A DNA stretch of 64,000 nucleotides from Chryseobacterium sp. FP211-J200 (GCF_001643375.1 NZ_LSHB01000021.1:19922-83921); one strand, 5' to 3'. Shown: positions 38,275-47,322, counted from the stretch's first letter. The notes: generated by a model from the sequence alone, not told the origin. Program-made: numbers and translations.

Positions 38275-39256
38275 ACCTGTTGTGCATTTAGGATAAATTA
38301 ATTTTTATTTTGTTTAAACTTCTTTTAAATATAAAGAAATTAAGATATTGTATCATTGTAAAAGAAGTGATTTTAGAGGTAATTCTGGTTGCCAACCCTT
38401 CAAAAGTTTTTGCTAAATTGATGTGTAGTAAAAATTGTCCGCTCAGTTGTGATATAGCTGTTTCAATCCGTTTTCTAATTTTAGATTTTACTTTCGAAAA
38501 CGATACAAATTCATGTTGATTTTTTCTCATTGGAACAGAAAGTTTAATGTTTGAGTAATTGAACAGATCAACCCTTAATTTTTCGCTAATATATCCTCTG
38601 TCGCCTATCAGTAAACAGTTTTTGAAGTTTTCTTTTATATCCTTCAGATAATTTATGTCATGAACGTTTGCCGGAGAAAAATCGAAGGAATGAAAAACAC
38701 CGTTTTTGTCGCAGACAGCATGTAATTTATAGCCGAAATATCGTGTTTTTTGTGCAGCACAATATCCAAATTCCGGACGAATATTTTCTGTGGAACAAAT
38801 TCCACTGCGATTTGCCCTACTTATTTTACATATCTCCAATGGTGTTGAATCAACAATAAAAACGTTTGTAAAATCAGAAAACTTTGCACTCAAAACTCTG
38901 CGTATTTCTTCTAAGTAGAAAAACAATTTTCGCTTTCTTCTGTTATAAACGCTTCTTTCTATTTTTTGTTCTAATTCTGTTTTTGAAATGTATCTAAACA
39001 GTTGTAATTCAGAGTTTATCGACATGTATTCTGCTGTAATATTTAAAGCTACAAGTTCTAAATCAGAAAGTTTTGGAACTCTGATCTGAGGTTTAGTCTT
39101 AATATGACTGCAAGTATTTATCAATTCTTCTAAAATAATTTTGTAGTTTTGAATAAGATTGTTCATGTATTTAAATGATTGGTAGTCAAATAAATATACG
39201 GTTTTTGAACCAAATGAACAATCTTTTATTGTTTAATTCCTAAATGCACAACAGGT
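38275..39256 (-). mobile_element. IS982-family insertion sequence, apparently complete
   Basis: The ends are perfect 19-bp inverted repeats: ACCTGTTGTGCATTTAGGA at 38275-38293 and its complement at 39238-39256. The element is 982 bp and encodes one intact transposase. I could not identify a convincing target duplication: the left flank is T-rich, the right flank A-rich. It separates the sulfur operon from its upstream region and reaches into the 3' end of the DUF1294 gene. Confidence 0.93.
38288..39166 (-). CDS. IS982-family DDE transposase
   Basis: A 292-residue transposase with the DDE catalytic elements: FIVDSTPLEICK (first Asp), NCLLIGDRGYISEKL (second Asp), and a C-terminal Glu around SKIRKRIETAISQL. 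Length and order fit the IS982 family. The gene is undamaged and flanked by perfect terminal repeats, so the element may be active. Confidence 0.92.
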   Translation of the reverse strand: MNNLIQNYKIILEELINTCSHIKTKPQIRVPKLSDLELVALNITAEYMSINSELQLFRYISKTELEQKIERSVYNRRKRKLFFYLEEIRRVLSAKFSDFTNVFIVDSTPLEICKISRANRSGICSTENIRPEFGYCAAQKTRYFGYKLHAVCDKNGVFHSFDFSPANVHDINYLKDIKENFKNCLLIGDRGYISEKLRVDLFNYSNIKLSVPMRKNQHEFVSFSKVKSKIRKRIETAISQLSGQFLLHINLAKTFEGLATRITSKITSFTMIQYLNFFIFKRSLNKIKINLS

Positions 39257-39492
39257 AAAATAATAAAGATCTGTACTAAAATAATAATTCCAAATTTCCA
39301 CAGAAAACTTTTTTTTGACACTTTATGTCTGAAAATTATCATTCCTAAAATAGCGCCAACCGTTCCTCCCAAAAACGTGAGAATCAGCAAAGAAAACTCC
39401 GAAATTCGTCTTTTATGTTGGGTTGCCTTCCATTTATCTAATCCGAAAACGGTGAAAGCGATGAGATTCATTATCAAAAATACATACAACAT
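39226..39492 (-). CDS. DUF1294 membrane protein, C-terminus supplied by IS982
   Basis: An 88-residue membrane protein with the DUF1294 pattern (VFGLDKWKATQHKRRISE, LTFLGGTVGAILGMIIFRHKVSKKSF). The last ten or so codons (39226-39256) lie within the IS982 terminal repeat, so the native stop codon has been replaced and the tail PVVHLGIKQ is element-derived. The conserved core is complete, so the protein may still function. ATG 39492 is chosen because a TAnnTTTG box ends six bases before it. Confidence 0.78.
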   Translation of the reverse strand: MLYVFLIMNLIAFTVFGLDKWKATQHKRRISEFSLLILTFLGGTVGAILGMIIFRHKVSKKSFLWKFGIIILVQIFIILPVVHLGIKQ

Positions 39493-39497
39493 AACAG

Positions 39498-39505
39498 CAA
39501 ATCTA
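39498..39505 (-). promoter_or_regulatory. -7 box of the DUF1294 gene
   Basis: TAGATTTG on the minus strand, five bases from ATG 39492, again implying an almost leaderless message. Confidence 0.45.
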
Positions 39506-39554
39506 AAACAAAAATAAATATTAAACAGTTTACCTTCTGATCTTAACAAGATAA

Positions 39555-39947
<393 letters not shown>

Positions 39948-39973
39948 TAGATTTGAAATAGATAACATAAAAA

Positions 39974-40000
39974 ATGATCGGAATTTCTTCCGACCATCAT
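39974..40000. terminator. Possible bidirectional terminator between convergent genes
   Basis: ATGATCGGAA and TTCCGACCATCAT can pair (CGGAA/TTCCG plus ATGAT/ATCAT with a 3-base bulge), with an A run on the left side. It sits between the convergent 118-residue gene and msrAB. Imperfect stem, so moderate support. Confidence 0.5.
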
Positions 40001-40020
40001 TACTATTCCTGAAATATTTT

Positions 40021-41109
40021 TTACTTTTTATTAAGAAGAGAAATATATTCTCCATATCCTTTTTCTTTCATTTCTGCTTTTGGAACAAACTGTAATGAAG
40101 CAGAATTGATACAATATCTCAAACCACCTTTATCTTTCGGTCCATCATCAAAAACGTGTCCCAAATGAGCGTCTCCGGTTTTACTTCTCACCTCAGTTCT
40201 TGCCATTCCAATTGAATTATCGGTTTTTTCGTCGATAACATTTTTAGAAATAGGTTTCGAGAAACTTGGCCATCCACAACCTGATTCAAATTTATCGGTT
40301 GAAATAAATAACGGTTCCCCCGTTGTGATATCTACATAAATTCCTTCACGGAATTCTTTGTCATATTCATTAGAGTAAGGTCTTTCCGTTGCATTTTCCT
40401 GCGTCACTTTATATTGTTCGGCAGTCAGTTTTTTCTTTAAAACTTCTTTATCCTGTTTTTGATATTTAGCTTTTGGAAGCGGGTTTGCATTTTTTGCCAT
40501 TTCAAATAATCCCGGCTCAATGTGACAATAACCTCCTGGATTTTTATCTAAATAATCCTGATGATACGTTTCTGCACTGTAGAAGTTTTTCAACGGAATC
40601 GTTTCTACAACCACAGGTTTGCTGTAATTTTTCGCTAATTTCTGAACTTCTCCTTTAATAATAGCTTCAGTTTCCTTGTCGGTAGAATAAATACCCGTTC
40701 TGTATTGGTCACCTCTATCATTTCCCTGCTTGTTTAAACTCGTAGGATCTATCGTTTTAAAATAAAGATCGATCAGAAGTTTAAGGTCAACCTGTTCCGG
40801 GTCGTATTTTACTTTTACCGTTTCGGCAAAACCTGTAGTATGACTTATAACTTCCTCATAAGTAGGATTTTTCTTATTTCCGTTGGCATACCCAACTTCA
40901 GTTTCTACAACTCCTCTGATTTGTTGAAAAAAATGCTCAGTTCCCCAAAAGCAACCGCCTGCAAAATAAACTTCTTTTACATTTTTAGCATTCATAGTGA
41001 TCTCATTCTCTTTTTTAATTGATGAAGATTGTTGTTTTGCATCTCCGCAGCTTGTTGCGAAGACTGCAATTCCCAGAACCATTCCGAGAAATGTGAATAT
41101 ATTTTTCAT
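40021..41109 (-). CDS. msrAB: MsrA-MsrB fusion lipoprotein (methionine sulfoxide reductase)
   Basis: A bifunctional periplasmic repair enzyme reducing both S- and R-methionine sulfoxide. A lipoprotein signal ([15 protein letters not shown]) is followed by an MsrA domain with [16 protein letters not shown] and [14 protein letters not shown], then MsrB with CGWPSF (zinc/structural half), [14 protein letters not shown] loop and the catalytic Cys in [16 protein letters not shown] 41109 gives the best signal peptide; longer starts at 41133 or 41142 overlap the upstream gene. It lies in an operon with an RclC-like membrane protein. Confidence 0.93.
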   Translation of the reverse strand: MKNIFTFLGMVLGIAVFATSCGDAKQQSSSIKKENEITMNAKNVKEVYFAGGCFWGTEHFFQQIRGVVETEVGYANGNKKNPTYEEVISHTTGFAETVKVKYDPEQVDLKLLIDLYFKTIDPTSLNKQGNDRGDQYRTGIYSTDKETEAIIKGEVQKLAKNYSKPVVVETIPLKNFYSAETYHQDYLDKNPGGYCHIEPGLFEMAKNANPLPKAKYQKQDKEVLKKKLTAEQYKVTQENATERPYSNEYDKEFREGIYVDITTGEPLFISTDKFESGCGWPSFSKPISKNVIDEKTDNSIGMARTEVRSKTGDAHLGHVFDDGPKDKGGLRYCINSASLQFVPKAEMKEKGYGEYISLLNKK

Positions 41110-41119
41110 TTTTGTTTTA

Positions 41120-41572
41120 TTATGTGTGTTCATTTTTTCCATTTAAAAGCATTAAACCAAATCCTAAAAGCATCAAATCTTTAAGAATAAAAAAATCTGT
41201 AACCGGAACGCCGTCAACAATATGCCAAACATTAGGTATTGTAAAGAGGTAGCTTAATGTTACCAAAAAGGTAACCACCATTCCGATACCTGCAAACTTT
41301 TTAAGAGATGCAAATTTCACGCTAAAGATTAATAACAAGGCAATGATAATTTCTATCACTCCGATTATATTAGAAACCGCTTGGGCGCTCATAATATCAT
41401 ATACGAAAAACGTGAGAAAATGGTTTTCTACCAAAGGTTTTATCGCTGCTGCTTCGGTAGGCGTAAATTTGAAAGCCCCAATCCAAAGTAAAATAATTGC
41501 TGCCCCGAAAAGCGAAATGTAATAACCGATTTTGTACGTTGGCAAACCTTTGTGTTGTGATGTCTGTTGCAT
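41120..41572 (-). CDS. RclC/YkgB-like (DUF417) membrane protein
   Basis: A 150-residue protein with four predicted membrane helices and the DUF417 pattern: [73 protein letters not shown]. In E. coli the homologue RclC belongs to the reactive-chlorine response. Here it is followed at once by the methionine sulfoxide reductase gene, the chief repair enzyme for HOCl damage, which fits the same role. Confidence 0.85.
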   Translation of the reverse strand: MQQTSQHKGLPTYKIGYYISLFGAAIILLWIGAFKFTPTEAAAIKPLVENHFLTFFVYDIMSAQAVSNIIGVIEIIIALLLIFSVKFASLKKFAGIGMVVTFLVTLSYLFTIPNVWHIVDGVPVTDFFILKDLMLLGFGLMLLNGKNEHT

Positions 41573-41607
41573 TGTTCTTAGATTTTTGAATTAATATTTA
41601 TTATTTT

Positions 41608-41615
41608 CAAAACTA
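41608..41615 (-). promoter_or_regulatory. -7 box of the RclC-msrAB operon
   Basis: TAGTTTTG on the minus strand matches TAnnTTTG; a TTTTG lies 15 bases further upstream as a possible -33 element. The operon therefore has its own vegetative-type promoter in addition to any read-through from the sigma-factor genes. Confidence 0.4.
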
Positions 41616-41652
41616 TAGTCGCAACAATTACAAAATCCTGACAGTTTCTTTC

Positions 41653-41925
41653 TTAAAAATCTAGTTTTCTAAATATTTTATCTTTAAATTCCTGAATATC
41701 TGTATCATTCAAATCGTTTTTTTCTTCTCCAAACCATTTATTTTTTAAAATAGAATCTAAAATTTTCAGTTTTTCTTCATAAGCCTTGCACCATTTGCAA
41801 ATCATTATATGCATAGAAAGTTGCCAGTTTTCTTTTGGCGAAATATTCTTTGCATTGCGTTTTTCCATCAGTAAAGTTGCTGTACTGCATGGTAAAAAGA
41901 AAATATGTATTATTTTTCTAAACAT
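41653..41925 (-). CDS. Zinc-finger anti-sigma factor-like protein
   Basis: A 90-residue soluble protein with HIMICKWC (HxxxCxxC), the zinc-binding anti-sigma (ZAS) signature, preceded by a Cys-containing N-terminal helix (FFLPCSTATLLMEKR). It lies ten bases after the ECF sigma gene. The family binds the sigma factor and releases it when the zinc-cysteine site is oxidised. Redox sensing here is inferred from the motif and from the oxidant-repair genes that follow. Confidence 0.8.
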   Translation of the reverse strand: MFRKIIHIFFLPCSTATLLMEKRNAKNISPKENWQLSMHIMICKWCKAYEEKLKILDSILKNKWFGEEKNDLNDTDIQEFKDKIFRKLDF

Positions 41926-41935
41926 TTTTTATTCC

Positions 41936-42490
41936 TTATGATTTTGAAAACCAGTTAATTTCCAGACATTCTCTCAGCTGCATTCTGGTTCGTTGTAAAA
42001 TCTTCCAAAGATTAGTCGTAGAGATATCCAATTCCTGACTCACTTCGGGTGCTTTTTTTTCTTCTAGATAATAAAGTTTCATCGGGATCTTCCATCGGGA
42101 AGGCAAATCTTCGATGCAATCTTCTAGACTTTTATTAAAATCCTGATTGTCCAGAAGTTCAGCTTCCGGGTTAGAAACATTCCAGTCATTTAAAACCGTA
42201 TCATTTTTCCAGGAGCCTGTTTCGTCAAAGAAATGGTCGAGTTTAATCTGTGGTTCCGATTTGTATTTTTTACGGTAAAAATCAGCGACTTTATTGTTGA
42301 GAATCGTGTTGAGCCAAGTCTTAGGCGTACTTTTTCCTTCAAAAGAATCGTAGGATGAAAAAGCAGCAATGAAAACTTCCTGAACGATATCTTCCGCTTC
42401 AATGGTATCTGAAAGCAGAAAAATTGCTCTTCTCAGCAAAGATTCAGAATACTGTTCTATCCAGTTTTTTAAAGCTTCATTTTTCGTCAT
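41936..42490 (-). CDS. ECF-family RNA polymerase sigma factor
   Basis: A 184-residue group 4 sigma-70: region 2 (AIFLLSDTIEAEDIVQEVFIAAFSS ... TPKTWLNTILNNKVADFYRK) and region 4 (LPSRWKIPMKLYYLEEKKAP then VSQELDISTTNLWKILQRTRMQLRECL helix-turn-helix). It is paired with the ZAS anti-sigma protein and precedes rclC-like and msrAB genes in the same direction, which are its likely targets. Its own promoter was not recognised; a short TATC-N6-GATA palindrome lies just before the ATG. Confidence 0.9.
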   Translation of the reverse strand: MTKNEALKNWIEQYSESLLRRAIFLLSDTIEAEDIVQEVFIAAFSSYDSFEGKSTPKTWLNTILNNKVADFYRKKYKSEPQIKLDHFFDETGSWKNDTVLNDWNVSNPEAELLDNQDFNKSLEDCIEDLPSRWKIPMKLYYLEEKKAPEVSQELDISTTNLWKILQRTRMQLRECLEINWFSKS

Positions 42491-42609
42491 TTTTTTGATT
42501 GTATCTTTTCAGATACTAACGAAGGTAATAAGTTAAACGCAGAAGTGCAAAGTTTTTTATTAATCCTTTTTAATTTGTTCATCCAGAATTTTATGATGAA
42601 CAGTTTTTA

Positions 42610-42955
42610 AATATAAAACCTGTTTAAACTTTTATTTTTCTGAGAAACAAGATAGAGAAAGCGAGATAATGTAGATTTGTCCAAGTAATATTCAAAGTCT
42701 CAAATCTTACTAATAAAGCTTTGAAGCTATCAAGCCATGCATTTGCTTTTTCTATTTTGAATCTTCTTTTATACAACTCATTATCAAAATATTTTTCATT
42801 CTTTGTATCCCTGTTACGAGGATTCCCTTTGATATTTCCAATAATTTCTTTTTTATACAGCATATCTCTAAGTTTTTTACTGTCAAAACCAGAGTCGGCA
42901 TTAAGAAATAATCCCTTACACTCTATATCAGCAGCATTTTGTGAACTTACCACAT
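42610..42955 (-). mobile_element. IS5-family insertion sequence, 3' remnant
   Basis: About 100 transposase C-terminal residues, with the DDE-family ending YKRRFKIEKANAWLDSF and HYLAFSILFLRKIKV (Glu in the KIEKANAW helix). The 5' two thirds of the transposase and the other terminal repeat are missing, so it is a truncated copy. It interrupts the adaptor gene and has probably removed the pump gene that should follow it. Confidence 0.75.
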
Positions 42956-43883
42956 AAACTCCCGTTAATTGTCCGTTTTCTACCAAAGCAGATTTTGGAA
43001 TCATTATGTTTTCCTGAAAATCCTGATTGGTTTTTCCGGAATTTTTAAATGGAAACTGCACATTGACAAACATTCCCGGGAGCAATTCTTTTGATGCAGG
43101 AATATTGATTTTCACCATATATTGTCCGCCTGTGTTGGTGGCTGATTTGCTGATTTCGGAAACTGTTCCGGACACTGTTTTGTTGATCGATTTTAAGGTG
43201 ACCTGAACGCTCATTCCTTGAGTAATCATTGTAATGTCTTTTTCTGAAACCAAAACCTGAGCTTGTAAACTTCCTGAAGATTCTATCGTCAAAAGTGGCA
43301 TTCCCGGACTTGCCATATCGCCTTGCTCTGCAAATTTCGCGGTGATGGTTCCGGAAATCGGAGCGGTAATGTTGGTATATTTGTACTGTGAATTGACTTC
43401 GTTTTTCATTTGCTGGGCTGCCTGTAAACCGGCTTGAGCCATTTCGTAGCGTGCTCTCATATCGTCTAATTCTTTTTGAGACGCACTTTGATTTTTGTAC
43501 AGATTCTGGAATCTTTCGTAGTCTTTTTTAGCTATATTATAACCAGCTTGAGCTTGGGAAATCTGCGCATTGGCTTGTCCGCCTTTTGCCTGAATGTCGG
43601 TAGAATTAATGCTTACCAAAGCCTGTCCTGCTGTTACGTTTTGACCAACTTCTCCACGCATCGAGGTGATATAACCCATCATTCTTGTAGAAACATTCAC
43701 GGAATTTCTGGCAACCAATTTTCCTGTGGCGGTTGCTGATGAACCTGTGGAATTGGTAGTTGATTGATTGACTGTAACCGAAATGGGAGCATCTGTGTTT
43801 TGGACAGATTTTTTATCGTCGGACGAGCAGCTGCTCAAAAGAACTGCTGACAGAATAAGACCGGAATAAATATATGTTCTCAT
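42624..43883 (-). pseudogene. RND periplasmic adaptor fused in frame to an IS5-type transposase tail
   Basis: Residues 1 to about 308 are a lipoprotein adaptor of the AcrA/MdtA type: lipobox LLSSCSS, VNVSTRMMGYITSMRGEVGQ, coiled hairpin, APISGTITAKFAEQGDMASPGMPLLTIE, and MIPKSALVENGQLTGVYVVSSQN. From there the reading frame becomes transposase (ADIECKGLFLNADSGFDSKKL ... WLDSFKALLVRFETL). The adaptor's C-terminal membrane-proximal domain is lost and no RND pump gene follows, although its TolC partner lies upstream. The chimeric frame is open but unlikely to act as an adaptor. Confidence 0.85.
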
Positions 43884-43956
43884 AATGTTGATTTTATTTG
43901 TTTTCTGAAACTTGTTGAATCGTCGTTTTACGATTTTTTGGCGGAACTTTAATCAT

Positions 43957-44102
43957 AGCCCCCGATGGGAACGGTATCCTTTTTCTTTTTGGAAGGGGAA
44001 AAGCATTGGCAAAAAGAAAAAGATACAGTGGACAGCGGGAAATAGCTCCTAAAAAAAATACATTTCACTCTTTTTTAGATTGCTTCGTTCCTCGCAATGA
44101 CT
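43957..44102. repeat. Intergenic palindromic repeat cluster
   Basis: Two structures side by side. First, an imperfect inverted repeat of about 36 bases per arm, built on GGTATCCTTTTTCTTTTTG and CAAAAAGAAAAAGATAC. Second, ATTGCTTCGTTCCTCGCAAT, whose ends (ATTGC/GCAAT) pair; this sequence is common as an interspersed repeat in bacterial genomes. Both lie between tolC and the adaptor gene and may act as mRNA-stabilising or termination structures. Confidence 0.6.
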
Positions 44103-45408
44103 AATTTTTCAAAAATTTGTAATATTCTACAGCAGTGTTGTACTCGAAAATTGCCTGAATATGCTCTAATTCTTTCTGTGACATCTGGGTTTCGGAAGTG
44201 AGCAAATCTGCGGACTTTTCGAGCCCCTGATCGTAGCGGTTTTTTCGGATTCTGTAGGCTTCTTTGCTTTGTTCCCAAGCGAGTTTGGTGAGGTTTACTT
44301 TGTTCTCGGCATCCTGAACCTGTCTGGAAGTTTTATTGAGTTCCAGCTCGCTTTGTTTTTGGTATTGCAGAATCTCGGTTTGTGCTTTGCTCAGTTCGGC
44401 TTTGAATTTCTGCTGCTCACTTTTGGCTTTGAGACCGTCGAAAACATTCCACGAAAGTTGAATTCCGGCTAAATATCCGTTGGCATCGAACTGTGCGATT
44501 TTGTTGTCATACATTTCGAAGCTTCCGAAAGCATTGAGTTTCGGGAGAAATTTGGCTTTGGAAGATTTTATCATCAAATCGTAGGCTTCCAAAGATTTTT
44601 GGTAGGCTTGCAAATCTTTTCTGTTAATATTCAGAGTGGGATTATTTTCTACTATATTTTCCTGATATTCTAATGATTCTAAGGGCTTCAAGACTTTGTT
44701 ATGGTAATTTTCATCCAACAGAAAATAGAGATAATCGGAGGCGTTTTTGACATTGGATTTGGCGAACTGTATGTAATTTTCAATTTCTTTCAGACGTACA
44801 TCCATATATAAAACTTCTGATTTCTGAATGATACCGTTTTTGTAATAATTGTCAATCACTTTTTTGTTTGCCAATGTTGTTGTTCTCGCATTTTCTAAAG
44901 TTTCTGCCATTTTGTACGCCATTTGCAAGGTCATATATGCTTTTTTGAGTTCGAACTGAACGTATTCTTTGGTTCTTTCGGATTTTATTTTCAGGACTTC
45001 GGATTTTACCTGTCCGGCCTTCTTTTGATAAACTGCATCCATATTGATGATGGGTTGCTGAATTTCTAATTTGGTGGCAAAGTTGGAAATGCTTTTCGGA
45101 GAATTAAGATTGTCTGGATTGAAATCCGTCATCGTAATACGTTCCTGATTGAGTTTTGAACCAAATGCATACAACGGATTGTTGGTATTTGAAAACGTAT
45201 AAGAGGCATTGATATTCGGGAGATACATCGCTCTTGTTCCCAAAAGTTCGGCATCGGCTAGTTCGGCTTCTTTTTGCGCCATTTTTACCTGAAGATTGTT
45301 ATCCAGAATTTTTTGTTCCAATTCTGTTTTGGAAATCCTGATGGTATCTTGGGAAAATACGTTTTGAAATAAGCTTAATGATAAAATAAGTACCCAGACT
45401 CTTTGCAT
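44101..45408 (-). CDS. TolC-family outer-membrane efflux protein
   Basis: A 435-residue outer-membrane factor with a signal peptide (LSLFQNVFSQ) and the duplicated TolC pattern: KTELEQKILDNNLQVKMAQKEAELADAE, TKLEIQQPIINMDAVYQKKAG, then AKFLPKLNAFGSFEMYDN and GIQLSWNVFDGLKAKSEQQK in the second half. It is the first gene of an efflux operon with the adaptor, whose pump is lost. The channel itself looks complete. Confidence 0.9.
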   Translation of the reverse strand: MQRVWVLILSLSLFQNVFSQDTIRISKTELEQKILDNNLQVKMAQKEAELADAELLGTRAMYLPNINASYTFSNTNNPLYAFGSKLNQERITMTDFNPDNLNSPKSISNFATKLEIQQPIINMDAVYQKKAGQVKSEVLKIKSERTKEYVQFELKKAYMTLQMAYKMAETLENARTTTLANKKVIDNYYKNGIIQKSEVLYMDVRLKEIENYIQFAKSNVKNASDYLYFLLDENYHNKVLKPLESLEYQENIVENNPTLNINRKDLQAYQKSLEAYDLMIKSSKAKFLPKLNAFGSFEMYDNKIAQFDANGYLAGIQLSWNVFDGLKAKSEQQKFKAELSKAQTEILQYQKQSELELNKTSRQVQDAENKVNLTKLAWEQSKEAYRIRKNRYDQGLEKSADLLTSETQMSQKELEHIQAIFEYNTAVEYYKFLKN

Positions 45409-45424
45409 AATCTTTAATTTTTGA

Positions 45425-45432
45425 CAAAGTTA
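45425..45432 (-). promoter_or_regulatory. -7 box of the tolC-adaptor operon
   Basis: TAACTTTG on the minus strand matches TAnnTTTG, 16 bases before ATG 45408. Confidence 0.45.
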
Positions 45433-45512
45433 TACCGCTGAAAACTGTTGCACAGTAACCTTTATCACATAAGAAGATAATCTAGAACAACAATTGATTT
45501 CATTTTGGGGAC

Positions 45513-45537
45513 AAAAAAAACCGCCATTAAAGACGGT
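45513..45537 (-). terminator. Intrinsic terminator after the rhodanese-OsmC operon
   Basis: On the minus strand ACCGTC and GGCGGT pair (six bp, one G-T) around a six-base loop and are followed by a run of eight T. It lies 26 bases after the OsmC stop. Confidence 0.8.
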
Positions 45538-45563
45538 AACAATTAAAAAACATACGGAGACAT

Positions 45564-45998
45564 TTATTTTAATTTGATTTGAGGAATCATCGTGATTTTA
45601 GATTTCACAGAATTGGAAATCAAGCAATTGGCTTCCGATTTCTGCAAAACTTTCTCGGCTTTTTCTCTGTCTGATTCATTTTTGATGGTGACAACAAGTT
45701 CCAAAATCACTTCGGTCATCAGAAATTTGCCTTCAACCTGCTCCAGTTTTCCTTTAGATTTGCATTCAAAATTTTCAAATTCTAATATTGAGTTTTCTGC
45801 AATTGCGAGGAAAGTTGTCATCAAACAACTGCTTACTGCTGCGGTAAATAAATGTTCCGGCGACCAGATTCCTTCAATTCCTTTGGGAAATTGAGGAGGC
45901 GTTGCTATTTCGACATTTTGTAAAAGTTCCGGTGAAGACATTTCGCCTTTACGATCGTTTTTCCAAGAAATATCTACGTTGTAATAATGTGCTTCCAT
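45564..45998 (-). CDS. OsmC/Ohr-family protein
   Basis: A 144-residue OsmC-fold thiol peroxidase-like protein. The first conserved Cys lies in TAAVSSCLMTTFLAIAE and the second in SEANCLISNSVKS. Family members reduce organic hydroperoxides and some act on persulfides. It directly follows a rhodanese gene (4-base gap) and lies next to a Crp/Fnr regulator, fitting an oxidative or sulfur-stress role. Confidence 0.87.
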   Translation of the reverse strand: MEAHYYNVDISWKNDRKGEMSSPELLQNVEIATPPQFPKGIEGIWSPEHLFTAAVSSCLMTTFLAIAENSILEFENFECKSKGKLEQVEGKFLMTEVILELVVTIKNESDREKAEKVLQKSEANCLISNSVKSKITMIPQIKLK

Positions 45999-46002
45999 CG
46001 GA

Positions 46003-46314
46003 TTATAATTTATTATTTAAACTACTCCATCCTCCGCCGTTGTGTACATTTTTGTAACCGTTATTCTCTAGAACATTCTTTGCAGAAGCACTTCTCATCC
46101 CCGATGCGCAACAGGTAATAATGGTTTTGTCTTTGTTTTTTAATTTAGAAAGATTGTTTTGAAGTTCGTTGACGGGAATGTTAATAGAATTTTTGATATG
46201 TCCTCCCGCATATTCGCTTTTGCTTCTTACATCCAAAATAAGAGCACCTTCTTTTACAAGGGCAGCGTAATCGGTTTTATCCATCCCGAAAAGGTTTTTT
46301 ATTGCATCTAACAT
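46003..46314 (-). CDS. Single-domain rhodanese
   Basis: A 103-residue sulfurtransferase domain: ALILDVRSKSEYAGGHIKNSINIP, active-site loop TIITCCASGMRSASA with two adjacent Cys, and a C-terminal GGGWSSL. No signal peptide, so cytoplasmic. First gene of a two-gene operon with OsmC; a TAnnTTTG box lies 26 bases upstream. Confidence 0.88.
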   Translation of the reverse strand: MLDAIKNLFGMDKTDYAALVKEGALILDVRSKSEYAGGHIKNSINIPVNELQNNLSKLKNKDKTIITCCASGMRSASAKNVLENNGYKNVHNGGGWSSLNNKL

Positions 46315-46339
46315 TTTATTGGTTTTAAAATTTATAATG

Positions 46340-46347
46340 CAAATTTA
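46340..46347 (-). promoter_or_regulatory. -7 box of the rhodanese-OsmC operon
   Basis: TAAATTTG on the minus strand. The gap to the Crp/Fnr stop codon is only about 30 bases, so the operon can also be read through from the regulator gene. Confidence 0.45.
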
Positions 46348-46379
46348 TGGAGGAGATAAAAGTCAGTCAGTGATGTAAG

Positions 46380-46988
46380 TTACAATAGTGTAATTTTATT
46401 TCGGGAAAGTTTTATTTTACCTTCAGTTTCTATCTGTTTCAGGACACGGCTTACTGCTTCTCTAGTAATGCCGAGTTCGTCTGCAAGCTGTTGATGGGTA
46501 ACGGAAAGTTCTTTTGATTTATACAGTTTTGACTTTTGGTCTAATAAATATAATAGTCGAGCATCTACTTTTTGGAAAGCAATTGAATTGACCATATTGA
46601 CCAAATCCTCAAATCTTTTATGATAAAGCTCAAAAACAAAGGTAGACCATTCCGGATATTTTGTGAGCCATTCCTTGGCTTTGGGAAGTGACAGCATCAG
46701 AATTTCAGCGTCCTCTTCTACCACTGCCTTAACCTTGGAAGTGCCTTGAGTAAGCCCTGAAAGTATTGATGAGATACAACTTTCCCCGGGCGTAAGATAA
46801 TACAAAAGGATTTCTCTCCCATCCTCTTCCGTTCTTACGACCTTCACACTGCCAGACATTACCAATGGAATGTAATTAACATAGGAGTTGATATCTAAAA
46901 TAACCGTACCTGCAGGAAATAGTTTTAAATCGCCGGTAGCTGCAATTTCTTTTTTGAATTCAGGATTTGATATTTCATAAATATTCAT
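46380..46988 (-). CDS. Crp/Fnr-family transcriptional regulator
   Basis: A 202-residue regulator: cyclic-nucleotide-binding fold (FPAGTVILDINSYVNYIPLVMSGSVKV, REILLYYLTPGESCISSILSG) and winged helix with SVTHQQLADELGITREAVSRVLKQIE. The loop Cys (ESCISS) is a feature of FNR-like redox or sulfide-responsive members in Bacteroidetes. It likely controls the neighbouring rhodanese-OsmC genes. ATG 46988 is used; the upstream TTG is part of the promoter box. Confidence 0.88.
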   Translation of the reverse strand: MNIYEISNPEFKKEIAATGDLKLFPAGTVILDINSYVNYIPLVMSGSVKVVRTEEDGREILLYYLTPGESCISSILSGLTQGTSKVKAVVEEDAEILMLSLPKAKEWLTKYPEWSTFVFELYHKRFEDLVNMVNSIAFQKVDARLLYLLDQKSKLYKSKELSVTHQQLADELGITREAVSRVLKQIETEGKIKLSRNKITLL

Positions 46989-46991
46989 ACT

Positions 46992-46999
46992 CAAATATA
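46992..46999 (-). promoter_or_regulatory. -7 box of the Crp/Fnr gene
   Basis: TATATTTG on the minus strand, three bases from ATG 46988. The message is probably leaderless, and the in-frame TTG within the box is therefore not a start codon. Confidence 0.5.
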
Positions 47000-47280
47000 G
47001 ATATAATTATGGAAGGACTGAATGCATTCTTAATCCTAAGTTTCGTCGTACAAAAAATCCTCCCGTTCACTTTCGATTTGACTAAGATGAACTAGATCAT
47101 CGATAAAAGTGTTTGAACATACGCTCGTCTTGCTCCCAAGACAGGATTATTATTTTTAAACCAATAATTTTTTTTGATACTGCCTGAATATTGTGGATGA
47201 TCAAGATTTCCTTTATAAAATACCAGCCCCAATAAAAAAAAACAAACCATTGAATACCAGTGTATTAAATTATTTTATTA
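47000..47280. other. Intergenic region, no gene seen
   Basis: AT-rich spacer between the Crp/Fnr promoter and the tRNA fragment. No ORF with coding character was found. Confidence 0.4.
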
Positions 47281-47322
47281 TGGTCCCACCTAAGCTCGAA
47301 CTAGGGACAACCTGATTATGAG
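47281..47322 (-). pseudogene. 3' half of a tRNA gene, probably tRNA-Met(CAT)
   Basis: Minus-strand CTCATAATCAG matches an anticodon loop with CAT and the 3' anticodon stem. It is followed by a T-arm (CCTAG-TTCGAGC-TTAGG) and acceptor strand TGGGACC plus A. The D-arm and 5' acceptor half are absent: the sequence to the right is unrelated. It is therefore a truncated copy, as is left by an element that integrates into tRNA genes. A decayed integrase follows 150 bases away. Confidence 0.65.

Noticed and set aside
44075..44278. 67-residue ORF inside tolC
   Set aside because: Antisense-frame shadow of the TolC gene that runs through the interspersed repeat.
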